A stretch of 35,606 nucleotides of DNA from Balneolaceae bacterium (lineage in GTDB: Bacteria > Bacteroidota > Rhodothermia > Balneolales > Balneolaceae), in the NCBI GenBank assembly GCA_007131725.1, contig SLPZ01000094.1, positions 1-35,606 of the forward strand. The letters run 5' to 3'. Shown one piece after another: positions 15,971 through 23,718 of this stretch. The stretch's first letter is position 1, and every line of letters begins with the position of its first letter. The notes under the pieces were generated by a model. That model saw nothing but the letters and a program-made list of their open reading frames with translations, had not been told where the DNA came from and made no database searches. The position numbers and the translations under genes were made by a program.

Positions 15971-16617
15971 GATGATATTTTCTCAATATTTCGGATGATG
16001 TGGTGCAGGTGGGATTCGATGGTATCGTACGGGCGGTATCCGCGTGAGATTAACCCGGTTTCATCGCCAATTTGCAGCATTAGGGCGGGGAATGCACTGG
16101 CGCCCGTTTTTTTGCACCAGTCAAAATGTTCGTGGGTTTTTTGGGCCGTTTTCTCATCCTGATAGGTTTTTTTGAACTGATCGGGGGTGATCGTGTAATC
16201 TTCAATCAAACCGGTAAATGTGTCAATGTCGTTTAGATTTTCTCCGTCTGTAAACAGTGCATGCTGCAACCTTCCGGCAAAATCGAGAGATTTTTCCGGC
16301 AGCAGTTCGTTGATAGTGGTTTGAGCAATGCAGGACGGCTCCGAATCGTAGAGATAGCTTCCTTCTTCCGCAAGCAGTTTGAAATTTTCACCAAATTCCA
16401 CACCGGTTGTTTTTTCCACCTGCGGGATGGCTCCGCGGATGTAGCTGTATCCTTCTCCGATGGCCTGTGCATTTTCATCAATGGCAAGTCCGCCGGGCAC
16501 TACGTGGATGTGCAGGTTTTCTTTGAACCTGGTGGCCAGTTTATCAATCACCGGATGAAATCCGAAACACCAGCCACAGAGCGGGTCGTAGGCGTAAATC
16601 AGGATAGGTTTCTCCAT
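15967..16617 (-). CDS. DsbA-family (FrnE-like) thiol oxidoreductase
   Basis: This protein of 216 residues has no signal peptide and is probably cytoplasmic. After a first strand (PILIYAYDP) it has the active site C14-G-W-C17 followed by FGFHPVIDKL. An all-helical insert follows, then a thioredoxin-fold second half with the cis-proline region ASAFPALMLQIG. This layout fits the FrnE/DsbA-like group (DSBA domain), whose members are disulfide oxidoreductases or isomerases. It starts 5 bases after a PII-like gene and overlaps the next gene by 4 bases, so it is firmly inside the operon. A redox role in controlling the neighbouring membrane proteins is conceivable but not shown. Confidence 0.85.
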   Translation of the reverse strand: MEKPILIYAYDPLCGWCFGFHPVIDKLATRFKENLHIHVVPGGLAIDENAQAIGEGYSYIRGAIPQVEKTTGVEFGENFKLLAEEGSYLYDSEPSCIAQTTINELLPEKSLDFAGRLQHALFTDGENLNDIDTFTGLIEDYTITPDQFKKTYQDEKTAQKTHEHFDWCKKTGASAFPALMLQIGDETGLISRGYRPYDTIESHLHHIIRNIEKISS

Positions 16618-16622
16618 TCCGT

Positions 16623-16955
16623 TTACTCAATCAGGTGATTGATGCCTGTGGCTTTTTCCACATCAATAACAAAAGCAATTCCGTATCCGGGCTCATTCAG
16701 TTTGGTTGCTTTTACAATAGCTTCGAGCACTTTTTCGGTACGATCGTGGGGCACAAGTGTAAGGATAATATCTTTTTCCGGTTCAATGGCAAAAGAGAAA
16801 AGTTTTGCTTTTTCGTGAATTCCCGATCCACGGCCTGTAATAATGGTGCCACCTTCGGCCCCGGCTTCAAGGGATGCATCGAGCACGGTTCCGCAGTGGC
16901 CTTTATTAACGATGGTTACAATCAGTTCGAAGTCGATATCCTGGTATTTACTCAT
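16623..16955 (-). CDS. PII-like signalling protein, paralogue 2
   Basis: This 110-residue protein has the PII/GlnB ferredoxin-like layout: a strand FELIVTIVNKG, a helix with VLDASLEAGAEGGTII, the GRG turn leading into the T-loop, a strand IILTLVP, a helix VLEAIVKATK, then the ATP-site loop EPGYGIAFVIDVE. The T-loop (HEKAKLFSFAIEPEKD) is close to normal length but has no Tyr, so GlnD-type uridylylation at Tyr51 is not possible. The C-terminal RIRTGE-type end is replaced by ATGINHLIE. It lies 4 bases after a second PII-like gene and 5 bases before a DsbA-like gene. It probably senses a nucleotide or metabolite and binds the neighbouring DUF1538 proteins; this is inferred from context. Confidence 0.88.
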   Translation of the reverse strand: MSKYQDIDFELIVTIVNKGHCGTVLDASLEAGAEGGTIITGRGSGIHEKAKLFSFAIEPEKDIILTLVPHDRTEKVLEAIVKATKLNEPGYGIAFVIDVEKATGINHLIE

Positions 16956-16959
16956 GGTA

Positions 16960-17307
16960 TTATAGATTAAAATCGTTGTTTAAAAGGTGGGCAATTCCGC
17001 AAATGCTTTTGCTGTTCACAACAAACGCGATGCCCGTTCCCGGTTCGTCAAGATTGGCTGATTCTCTCACTTTTGATATGACCGATTCAACTTTGGAATT
17101 CGGAACAAGACAAAGTACAACTGCTTTTTCCGATTCAACTTTCACTCCAAAAATGGAACCGGTGTCTTTTTTGCTGGTGCCGCGGCCCTGCATGACCGTG
17201 CCACCTTCAGCACCTCCTTTTTTCACGGCTTTAATGACCGTCCGTGAGAGTTTTTTCTTTACTATGATAAAAATGAGTTTAAACTCGTCTCCAACTTTTT
17301 TAATCAT
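16960..17307 (-). CDS. PII-like signalling protein, paralogue 1
   Basis: This 115-residue PII-like protein has a strand FKLIFIIVKKK, a helix VIKAVKKGGAEGGTVM, a GRG turn, a T-loop rich in Ser/Thr/Lys (TSKKDTGSIFGVKV, no Tyr), a strand AVVLCLVP, a helix with VISKVRE, and the ATP-site loop DEPGTGIAFVVNSK. It shares the A-E-G-G-T and G-R-G words and the EPGxGIAFV loop with its neighbour, so the two arose by duplication but have drifted far apart. Its ATG lies 8 bases inside the end of a DUF1538 gene, which strongly suggests translational coupling of regulator and membrane protein. Two different PII proteins could form homotrimers or mixed trimers. Confidence 0.88.
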   Translation of the reverse strand: MIKKVGDEFKLIFIIVKKKLSRTVIKAVKKGGAEGGTVMQGRGTSKKDTGSIFGVKVESEKAVVLCLVPNSKVESVISKVRESANLDEPGTGIAFVVNSKSICGIAHLLNNDFNL

Positions 17308-18031
17308 CTGATCTGGATTCTTTGTATTTAAAAAGTAAACCGAGTGTCAAAACGGTCAAAATCGGGGCCAGGGCTACAAGTGCAATCATCCCGAAGCCGT
17401 CAAGCAGCGGATCTCTTCCTTCTAACGTCTCAGCAAAACCAAGTGCTATAGCAAGAATAAAAGTCACCGTCATAGGTCCGGTTGCCACGCCTCCTGCATC
17501 AAAAGCGATGGATGTAAACGTTTCCGTTGAAAAAATGGCCATGGAGAGTGCCAGGAAATATCCCGGCCCGATAAAATACCACAACGGGATGCCGTAAATA
17601 ATTCTTGCCATTGCCAGTGCAATGGAAATTGCAACTCCAATGGATAACGTATAAAGCATCAGTCTGGATGGGATGTAGCCGCTTGTAACCTTGTCAACCT
17701 CGGCATTTAATACCCGTACAGCCGGTTCGGCAAATGTAGCCACAAACCCAAGCAAAAAGCCAACCGGTATTAAAATCCACTGGTAATCCCAATCGCCGAC
17801 AATATCACCGATTTCTCTTCCTACCGGCAAAAACCCAACATGCACTCCTTGAAGGAAAAATGCAAGTCCGACGAATGTCAATACCATGCCAACCATAATG
17901 TCTTTTACCTTTTTCCAGGGAAGTTTTAGCATAAAAACCTGGAAGAAAAAGAAAAACAGCATCAAGGGAATCAGCGCCATTGATACTTCAAAAAGAACAT
18001 CTCCGAAACCGTAAAAAATCTTTACATCCAT
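17300..18031 (-). CDS. DUF1538 membrane protein, half A
   Basis: This polytopic membrane protein of 243 residues has about six or seven hydrophobic segments. Landmarks are GVHVGFLPVGREIG (about 62-75), FVATFAEPAVRVLNAEV (about 96-112), IALAMARIIYGIP, the FDAGGVATGPMTV segment (about 178-190) and LDGFGMIALVALAPI (about 209-223). All recur in the neighbouring half B, so the two are paralogues. As I recall, many DUF1538 proteins are about twice this length and contain two such units, so here the units are separate genes. The Gly-rich helix break in FDAGGV-x-TGPM looks like a transport-site motif, but no substrate is known. It follows half B by 3 bases and overlaps the PII-like gene by 8. Confidence 0.85.
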   Translation of the reverse strand: MDVKIFYGFGDVLFEVSMALIPLMLFFFFFQVFMLKLPWKKVKDIMVGMVLTFVGLAFFLQGVHVGFLPVGREIGDIVGDWDYQWILIPVGFLLGFVATFAEPAVRVLNAEVDKVTSGYIPSRLMLYTLSIGVAISIALAMARIIYGIPLWYFIGPGYFLALSMAIFSTETFTSIAFDAGGVATGPMTVTFILAIALGFAETLEGRDPLLDGFGMIALVALAPILTVLTLGLLFKYKESRSDD

Positions 18032-18034
18032 GCT

Positions 18035-18733
18035 TTATCCGAGAAAAATTCCTAAAAGTAATACTGCAATTAAGGGGCCTATAGATGCCAGTGCAACCAG
18101 TCCAAACCCATCGGCTGATTTGTCATCACTGCGAAGAACAGAAGCCACACCCACGCCAAAAGCCAAAATGAATGGCACGGCCATAGGGCCGGTTGTAACC
18201 CCGCCGGCGTCGAAAGAAATGGGAACAAACTCATCCGGAATCCAGGGTGACAATGCCAGGGCAAATACAACAATGTAGCCGGCAATCAAAATCCATTTGA
18301 TGGAGACTTTCAGAATAACACGCGCCATTGAGAGGGCAACAAAAATTCCAAGGCCAATAGCCACAGGGATAATGAGCGTCCATTTGCCGATGGCACCGTC
18401 AGAAACCTGGTCTACATAACCGGCAAGAACGTGTACATCCGGCTCGGCAACGGTTACTGCAAAACCCAGAACGAAGCTGAAAAGCAGAATCATCCATACT
18501 TTACCGGTGTTTGGGAGCGCCGACCCGATCATTTCGCCCACAGGCAGAAGCCCGATATGCACCCCGATTAAAAAGAGTGCAAATCCAACAGAAACAAATA
18601 GAACACCAACAAGAAACTGCAAGACGGATTCGAAAGGAAGCCAGATTAGTGTGTACTGAAGAATCAGCACCAGGATGGTAATCGGCAAAATTGCATAAAC
18701 AACTTCCCAAATTGTTTCTTCTACTGTTTGCAT
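18035..18733 (-). CDS. DUF1538 membrane protein, half B
   Basis: This 232-residue polytopic membrane protein has the same landmarks as half A: GVHIGLLPVGEMIG, VAEPDVHVLAGYVDQV, VALSMARVILK, FDAGGVTTGPMAV and ADGFGLVALASIGPL. It is the first gene of the six-gene operon and starts at an ATG at 18733, 45 bases after the esterase gene. That gap could hold a promoter or simply be read through. Its partner half A starts 3 bases downstream, so the two are probably made in equal amounts and pair in the inner membrane. Confidence 0.85.
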   Translation of the reverse strand: MQTVEETIWEVVYAILPITILVLILQYTLIWLPFESVLQFLVGVLFVSVGFALFLIGVHIGLLPVGEMIGSALPNTGKVWMILLFSFVLGFAVTVAEPDVHVLAGYVDQVSDGAIGKWTLIIPVAIGLGIFVALSMARVILKVSIKWILIAGYIVVFALALSPWIPDEFVPISFDAGGVTTGPMAVPFILAFGVGVASVLRSDDKSADGFGLVALASIGPLIAVLLLGIFLG

Positions 18734-18778
18734 CTAAAAATGTAAAGGTTTGAATTTTCGATTATCCAAAATAATAAA

Positions 18779-19453
18779 TCAATTGCTTGATATCACTGTA
18801 TCGATCAATTTATTGACTTCCATTATCTCATCTGCATTTACGGTGTGCCCCATTCCGGAATAGATTTTTTTGGTGATATCGGCGCCAAGTTTCTCCAGAA
18901 CTTCCTCGGTTTGATGAACCCGTTCAACGGGAATGTGCGGGTCCACATCAGAGCAGCCGAGAAAACAGGGGGTGTTCTCCAGCGATCCTGAATAGTTTTC
19001 TGCTGAAACAGTATCTCCGATCAGTCCACCGCTCAGCGCTGCAAGGCCGCCATACCGTGCAGGATGCCTCGCCATAAATTCTGATACAAGGCAGCCACCC
19101 TGCGAAAATCCAAGCAGAATGATTTTCTCTTTTGGGATGCCCTGCTTTTCAAGGTCTGTGATGATATCAAAAATAGCCTGAAGGCCGGAAGAGAGCCCCG
19201 GCTCGTTTTGCTCTGTTGGTGATAAAAATGAGTAGGGATACCACGCGAACTTGGTTGCCTGGGGTGCGGCAAAGTGCATGCCTTCGGTATTTTCAAACTC
19301 GTTGGCGAGCGTTAAAATACTTTCGGCCGAGGCGCCCCGCCCGTGAACCAGGATCATGGCGGCCTTAGCGCCTGCTGGATCTGCCCCGGCTGTTACCGTT
19401 TTACTATTTTGATGCGGCCCCTGAAACGGGTTTTCTAAATTGGCTCTGAACAT
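18779..19453 (-). CDS. Phospholipase/carboxylesterase-family hydrolase (MhqD-like)
   Basis: I start at the ATG at 19453 (MFRANLENPF), giving 224 residues; an upstream TTG adds 27 residues that run through an intergenic palindrome and are unlikely to be coding. It is an alpha/beta hydrolase with the oxyanion strand MILVHGRGA, the nucleophile elbow GFSQGG, a catalytic Asp in GCSDVDPHIP and a catalytic His in SGMGHTVNADE. There is no signal peptide. The size fits the cytoplasmic carboxylesterase/YpfH-MhqD group. The VOC dioxygenase gene lies upstream on the same strand; in Bacillus subtilis mhqE (dioxygenase) and mhqD (hydrolase) form an operon for quinone and catechol stress, and this pair may do the same job. 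Confidence 0.85.
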   Translation of the reverse strand: MFRANLENPFQGPHQNSKTVTAGADPAGAKAAMILVHGRGASAESILTLANEFENTEGMHFAAPQATKFAWYPYSFLSPTEQNEPGLSSGLQAIFDIITDLEKQGIPKEKIILLGFSQGGCLVSEFMARHPARYGGLAALSGGLIGDTVSAENYSGSLENTPCFLGCSDVDPHIPVERVHQTEEVLEKLGADITKKIYSGMGHTVNADEIMEVNKLIDTVISSN

Positions 19454-19495
19454 GGTCTGTTTTTGAATGTTTAGGATGATTCTATTTTTAAGAAC

Positions 19496-19521
19496 CTGCG
19501 AGCGTCCGAAGGTCCTCGCAG
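19496..19521. repeat. Hairpin CTGCGAG...CTCGCAG
   Basis: Seven-base arms CTGCGAG and CTCGCAG enclose a GTCCGAAGG-type loop. The GCGAGGGTC-CGAAG-type palindrome is another familiar intergenic word in Bacteroidota. It lies about 40 bases upstream of the esterase ATG, in its leader or promoter region. Confidence 0.6.
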
Positions 19522-19577
19522 CGTTCGGGATCAAAGTTTGTACTATTATTTCAATATGTAAGTTAGCAGGTTGGGAA

Positions 19578-19592
19578 AGACTTCCGAAGTCT
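19578..19592. repeat. 15-base palindrome, copy 1
   Basis: AGACTTCCGAAGTCT is a perfect palindrome around one central base and is followed by TTTTC. Copy 2 at 19655-19669 (AGACTTCGGAAGTCT) is its reverse complement, 77 bases away. Either could fold into a tight hairpin, or the two could pair with each other. Confidence 0.8.
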
Positions 19593-19654
19593 TTTCAGGT
19601 TTAAATAAAACTTTGTCTAATTAGATCTTTCAAAACTTTTGTTAGTGTTGTTGC

Positions 19655-19669
19655 AGACTTCGGAAGTCT
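19655..19669. repeat. 15-base palindrome, copy 2
   Basis: AGACTTCGGAAGTCT is identical to copy 1 except for the central base. It lies between the dioxygenase stop and the esterase start. Confidence 0.8.
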
Positions 19670-19712
19670 CATATTCCCGGCATTCTATTGTTGATACGAC
19701 AGTTGAACAACG

Positions 19713-19759
19713 GCACAAGCAGGATACTTCGACTCCGCTCAGTACAGGCGCTTGCGACC
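19713..19759 (-). repeat. Intergenic repeat family D, copy 4
   Basis: On the plus strand it reads GCACAAGCAGGATACTTCGA, then CTCCGCTCAGTACAGGCGC and TTGCGAC. This is the reverse of the copy at 14489, with several substitutions at the ends. It lies just past the dioxygenase stop. Confidence 0.7.
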
Positions 19760-19784
19760 AGCTAAAATCCCATCAGCATAAAAA

Positions 19785-20714
19785 TCACAAATCCGGCAGT
19801 TTTCGTTCAATTTCATCCCGGTGTTTCTCATGCCAGGGCGGCAGTTTTAGTTCACTGCCCAGGCTTTCCAGTGGTTCGTCGTGTGTGAAACCGGGGATGT
19901 CTGTAGCAATTTCAAAAAGCACACCGCCCGGCTCACGGAAGTAGATAGACCGGAAATACATCCGGTTTTGAACGGGTGTTGGCTGAAAGCCCATTTCCTG
20001 CAGTTTTTCCCGCCAATCCAGTTGTGTTTCATCATCCGGTACCCGAAAAGCGATATGGTGGATCGAGCCTCTCCCGAACCTGCCGCTGAGCCCGGGTTCT
20101 TGTTCCAGGTCAACAGTTGTGCCGAGGTTATTATCTGTGTCGATAGTATACCGCAGTGTGTCTTCTGTTTCGGCAGACTTTTTCCAGCCAAATTCCGACA
20201 GCAGTTCGGCTGTGCGACCGGTGTCATTCAATGAGAGGGTGGCTCCGTAAAAACCGCGAATGGCAGCCGATTCATCAATCCTATCGGCAGGGTTTGGTTT
20301 CACTTTATCGATACCATCACTCTCAACCAGCTCATTTTTCATTCCTTCCACATCTTTAAAAAGCAGTCGGGTGTCATCAAATACCGATTCTTCTGAAAGA
20401 ATTTCCACTTCATGTTTTTTCAAATGCCCTTTCCAGAATTCAATGCTTCCCTTGGGCACAGCATAAGCCGTCACAGTAGTTTCGCCGGTGTTGGGGCTGC
20501 CCTGCACCACCCCCTGCCACGGGAAAAACGTGATGGAGCTGCCCGGGGTGGCCTCATAATTTCCATAATATAAATGGTAGGTAAACGGGTCATCAAAATT
20601 TACAGTCTTCTTGGTGAACCTCAGGCCGAGCACCTTTGTGTAAAAATCGTAGTTCTCCTTCGGCGGGCCGGAAACCGCGGTGATGTGGTGGATGCCCTTT
20701 ATTGGTGATGGCAT
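19785..20714 (-). CDS. Ring-cleaving dioxygenase, VOC/glyoxalase family (MhqE/MhqO-like)
   Basis: I start at the ATG at 20714 (MPSPIKGIHHITAV), giving 309 residues; an upstream in-frame Met adds 14 residues not typical of the family. It has two VOC modules: residues about 5-130 with His in GIHHITAV, and about 150-285 with GRGSIHHIAFRVPDD and GVLFEIATDIPGF. The expected metal ligands are the N-terminal His, the His in SIHHIAF and the Glu in LFEIAT. The closing FTHDEPLESLGSELKLPPW segment is typical of the MhqA/MhqE/MhqO group. In Bacillus these remove methylhydroquinone-like quinones and catechols. The esterase gene lies downstream on the same strand, an mhqE-mhqD-like pair. No MarR-type (MhqR) regulator is seen nearby. 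The family call is firm, the substrate inferred. Confidence 0.88.
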   Translation of the reverse strand: MPSPIKGIHHITAVSGPPKENYDFYTKVLGLRFTKKTVNFDDPFTYHLYYGNYEATPGSSITFFPWQGVVQGSPNTGETTVTAYAVPKGSIEFWKGHLKKHEVEILSEESVFDDTRLLFKDVEGMKNELVESDGIDKVKPNPADRIDESAAIRGFYGATLSLNDTGRTAELLSEFGWKKSAETEDTLRYTIDTDNNLGTTVDLEQEPGLSGRFGRGSIHHIAFRVPDDETQLDWREKLQEMGFQPTPVQNRMYFRSIYFREPGGVLFEIATDIPGFTHDEPLESLGSELKLPPWHEKHRDEIERKLPDL

Positions 20715-21372
20715 AAAAATGTATGATTGATTCTGGGTTGTGATTCGAAGTGGCACAAATTTTCTTTTAACCAGACTAAAGATAAGGAATAATAGTTTAA
20801 CATTAAACTAAATATCATAACATCTGAACAAATTGTAATGACTAACAGAATTCAATATCATACTATAACTTTTTATAACTGTAAATAATATTGTTAAACA
20901 TATAATATTGAATTTATTATGTTTAACATCATTTCGATATAAAAAAAATAGTTGAAGTATCATTAGAATCTTCCGCTTCAATAGCACTTTGTATTTACGG
21001 GTGCCACTTATGCTTTTTTGATGCTCCAAAGGAATGGCTATGCCACAAAGATATACCCCATTTTTTTAAAATGATTTTCCACTTTCTGAATAGAAATCTC
21101 TATGATTTTAATTGATTTATAAAGCGTTAATTGGAAATTTCGAATTTACTCATCAACCTAATCTTCTTGAATTTGTTATAAAGAGAATGTAGTTTTTCCA
21201 AATGTGACGGCTATCCTGCGATAAACAGTTATTGTACTGATTTCAAATATTGAAACATACAAAGAGGATTGATTTAATAGAGTCATATCTTAATATATTA
21301 CAGGTGACTGCCGGTTATGTTAAATTAATTCAATTAATTGGATGTCCACCTCAAACAGAATAAAAAGCTTCT
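20715..21372. other. Divergent AT-rich promoter region
   Basis: This 658-base stretch separates the leftward dioxygenase gene from the rightward permease gene. Bases 20770-20960 are very AT-rich with several short inverted words (for example AATATTG near 20887-20910). Promoters for both genes must lie here, but I cannot place them. Open frames in it lack protein character. I see no RNA gene or repeat family in it. Confidence 0.6.
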
Positions 21373-23632
21373 ATGAGTAACCGGCAGAGAGAGTTAGCCA
21401 AGGATCTGAACCTGACTGCCGCACTGACTATTGGTGTGGGAACCATGATCGGCGCTGGAATATTTGTGCTTCCAGCTGTGGCAGCCGCCAGCACCGGCCC
21501 TGCTGCAGGCATCGCGTTTGTAGTAGCGGGGTTTATCGCCCTGTTTACAGCACTGTCAATCAGCGAACTCCGGCACGGCGATGCCAAAATCAGGCGGTGC
21601 TTATTATTATATAAACGATTCGCTGGGGCCGCTTTTTGGGTCAGTAGCAGGCTGGGGCAACTGGCTCGGACTCATTTTTGCCACCGCCTTTTATATGATC
21701 GGGTTTGGGAGCTATCTGACGATCTTATTTCCTGTGCCTGATCTTTTTTTTCTTTCAGCCTCTCAGGTTGGCGCATTGATTGCCGCAATCATTTTTATAG
21801 GGGTTAACTATTACGGAACCAAGGAGACTGGCAGGCTTCAAATCATCATTGTGGTTATACTGGTGGGAATACTGGCCATTTTCAGCTTTGTGGGCCTGTT
21901 CCATGTAAACCTGGATAATCTTCAGCCGCTGGCTCCCGAAGAAACCGGGGGATGGTTTGCTGTCCTGCCAGCGGCAGGCCTGATTTTTGTAACCTACCTC
22001 GGCTTTGCTGAAATCAATACAGTAGCTGAGGAGCTGAAAAATCCCAACCGGAATCTGCCGATTGCTGTTATTGGCAGCCTTCTGTTTGTGATTGTTTTGT
22101 ATGCTCTTGTGATGTTTGTGATTATGGGTGTGGAACCCTATGAGACGGTTGTTGGATATGGTGAGCGGGCTGTGGCACTTGTGGCAGAAACCATGCTTGG
22201 CTGGCCGGGCCTCATTTTGCTAACTCTCGGAGGGCTCCTGGCAACGGCATCATCGGCAAATGCATCCATTCTTGCTTCTTCCAGAATTTGTTTTGCAATG
22301 GGGCGCGATCACATCATCACAGACTGGTTAAACCAGATTCACAGAAAGTTTTTCACTCCCTACCGTTCCATTGGCCTGACCGGTGCACTTATTGTTTTGT
22401 TTGTATTGGTTGGAGACATTGAAGTACTCGCAAAGGCGGGCAGCGTGCTGCACCTGATAGTCTACGGGCTGCTTAACATCGGTTTAATCGTGTACAGGCA
22501 ATCTCAGACCACAGAGTACAAACCGGCATTTAGAGTTCCCTTCTATCCTGTTGTACCCATTTTGGGGGCAGTGCTATCATTTGGCCTGATAGCTTTCATG
22601 GCTACAATGGAGATTGTCCTCAGTTTGCTTTTTGTGATATTCGGTGTGCTTTGGTACCTGTTTTACGTAACCAGGCATGTGGATAAGGTAAGCCTTGTGG
22701 GTGAGGCAATAGCCCACACCGCAGTCGAACCGGTTGAAACAACAAAAGCTTACCGTATTATTGTTCCTTTGGCAAACCCTGATACTCAGCCGGAGTTATT
22801 GCGGCTGGCTGCGGCAAGCGGAAGTTTACACGCAAAAGAAGATCCTGAAATTGTAGCGGTGAACGTGATGGAAATACCGATGCAAACTTCCCTGGAACAG
22901 AAAATCTTATTTGAGGAAGAACGCATTGAACGCCAGCGCAAACTGCTCCTGAATGCCAAAGAATCCGCAATGGATCTCGATGTAAATATTCGTACCCGGG
23001 CAATTCTTGGGCGGAATGTTGCAAAAATCCTGCTCTCTGTTTTGAAGGAAGAAAATGCAGATCATGTGCTTCTGGGTTGGCGCGGAAAACGCAGCAGGCG
23101 CGAACATATACTTGGCTCTACACTCGACCCGATTTTAAAGATGGCACCTTGCGAAGTGACTCTTGCCCACATAAAACAAGCTTCCATCGGCAGTATAGTT
23201 GCACTGGCTGGGCCGGGTCCTCACTCACCTGTAGCTGCCCGCCGGGCATTCGAATTTGCAAGGCTGGAAAATAAAAAACCAACTTTGTTAAATGTTCAGC
23301 GCCCTTCGTCTGACAGTGAAACAGACCCGGAAAAAGCCGGCAGGCAAGCAGTAAAAAAAGTAGCACGCGAAGCCGGGCTTGAGCCGGGCTCTTATGATGT
23401 CAAGGTATTCGTGACCGATAATCTGAAACCCGCCATCATAGAAGCAGTCAATAAATACGATACAGTTTGTGTTGGAATGTCCACAACAAGCGCCATGGAA
23501 AGAATTCTATTCGGATCGCTTGCAGAACGAATCGGGAGAAAAGCAAAAGGAAACGTAATTATGGTTCGCGGCCCGTTCAGGATGCACCGTACCATTCGCC
23601 AGGCTTTGGCCGAACGCCTCATGAAAGGGTGA
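21373..23632 (+). pseudogene. APC amino-acid permease with two UspA domains, one-base frameshift
   Basis: From ATG 21373 the frame encodes MSNRQRELAKDLNLTAALT, the GVGTMIGAGIFVLP substrate-site helix and FTALSISEL, then turns into unrelated residues. From 21581 a second frame carries on with MPKSGGAYYYINDSLGPLFG, exactly what should follow in this family. Removing one C near 21570-21571 joins them as SISEL-GT-AMPKSGG and gives a 752-residue protein. It has about twelve membrane helices (to about 440) and two cytoplasmic UspA-like domains (about 455-597 and 604-732), whose second ends in a G-x-x-x-x(9)-G-S nucleotide-loop pattern. Permease-UspA fusions are probably amino-acid or cation/amino-acid transporters under stress control. 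The rest of the gene is well kept, so the shift is recent or an assembly error. Confidence 0.85.
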
Positions 23633-23644
23633 TTATGCACTGAG

Positions 23645-23667
23645 AAAGAGCCTCCAAGGCCTCTTTT
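23645..23667 (+). terminator. Likely rho-independent terminator after the permease gene
   Basis: AAAGAGCCT (23645-23653), loop CCA, then AGG and CTCTTTT form a stem with one bulged C and a T run. It lies 13 bases after the permease stop on the same strand. Confidence 0.6.
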
Positions 23668-23718
23668 CAATCGATTAATTAACGTCAGTTCGACATAAGA
23701 AATAAAAAATGAGCCTGA

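Larger units (their letters stand above)
19454..19784. other. Gap with palindromes between dioxygenase and esterase genes
   Basis: This 331-base stretch holds a hairpin at 19496-19521 (CTGCGAG against CTCGCAG), two 15-base palindromes (19578 and 19655) and a family D repeat (19713). I see no gene. The palindromes at 19578 and 19655 lie between the two genes and could separate their transcripts. Confidence 0.6.

Noticed and set aside
19454-19534. 27-residue N-terminal extension of the esterase from a TTG
   Set aside because: It runs through an intergenic hairpin and lacks similarity to the family start; the ATG at 19453 fits better.
20808-21029. 73-codon minus-strand frame
   Set aside because: It lies in very AT-rich DNA, has no recognisable protein character and lies in the divergent promoter gap.
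22677-22685. DnaA-box-like TGTGGATAA, hinting at oriC near rpmH-rnpA
   Set aside because: It is a single site inside the permease coding region (a similar one lies in the protease gene near 12464); there is no cluster, no dnaA and no AT-rich unwinding region with boxes.
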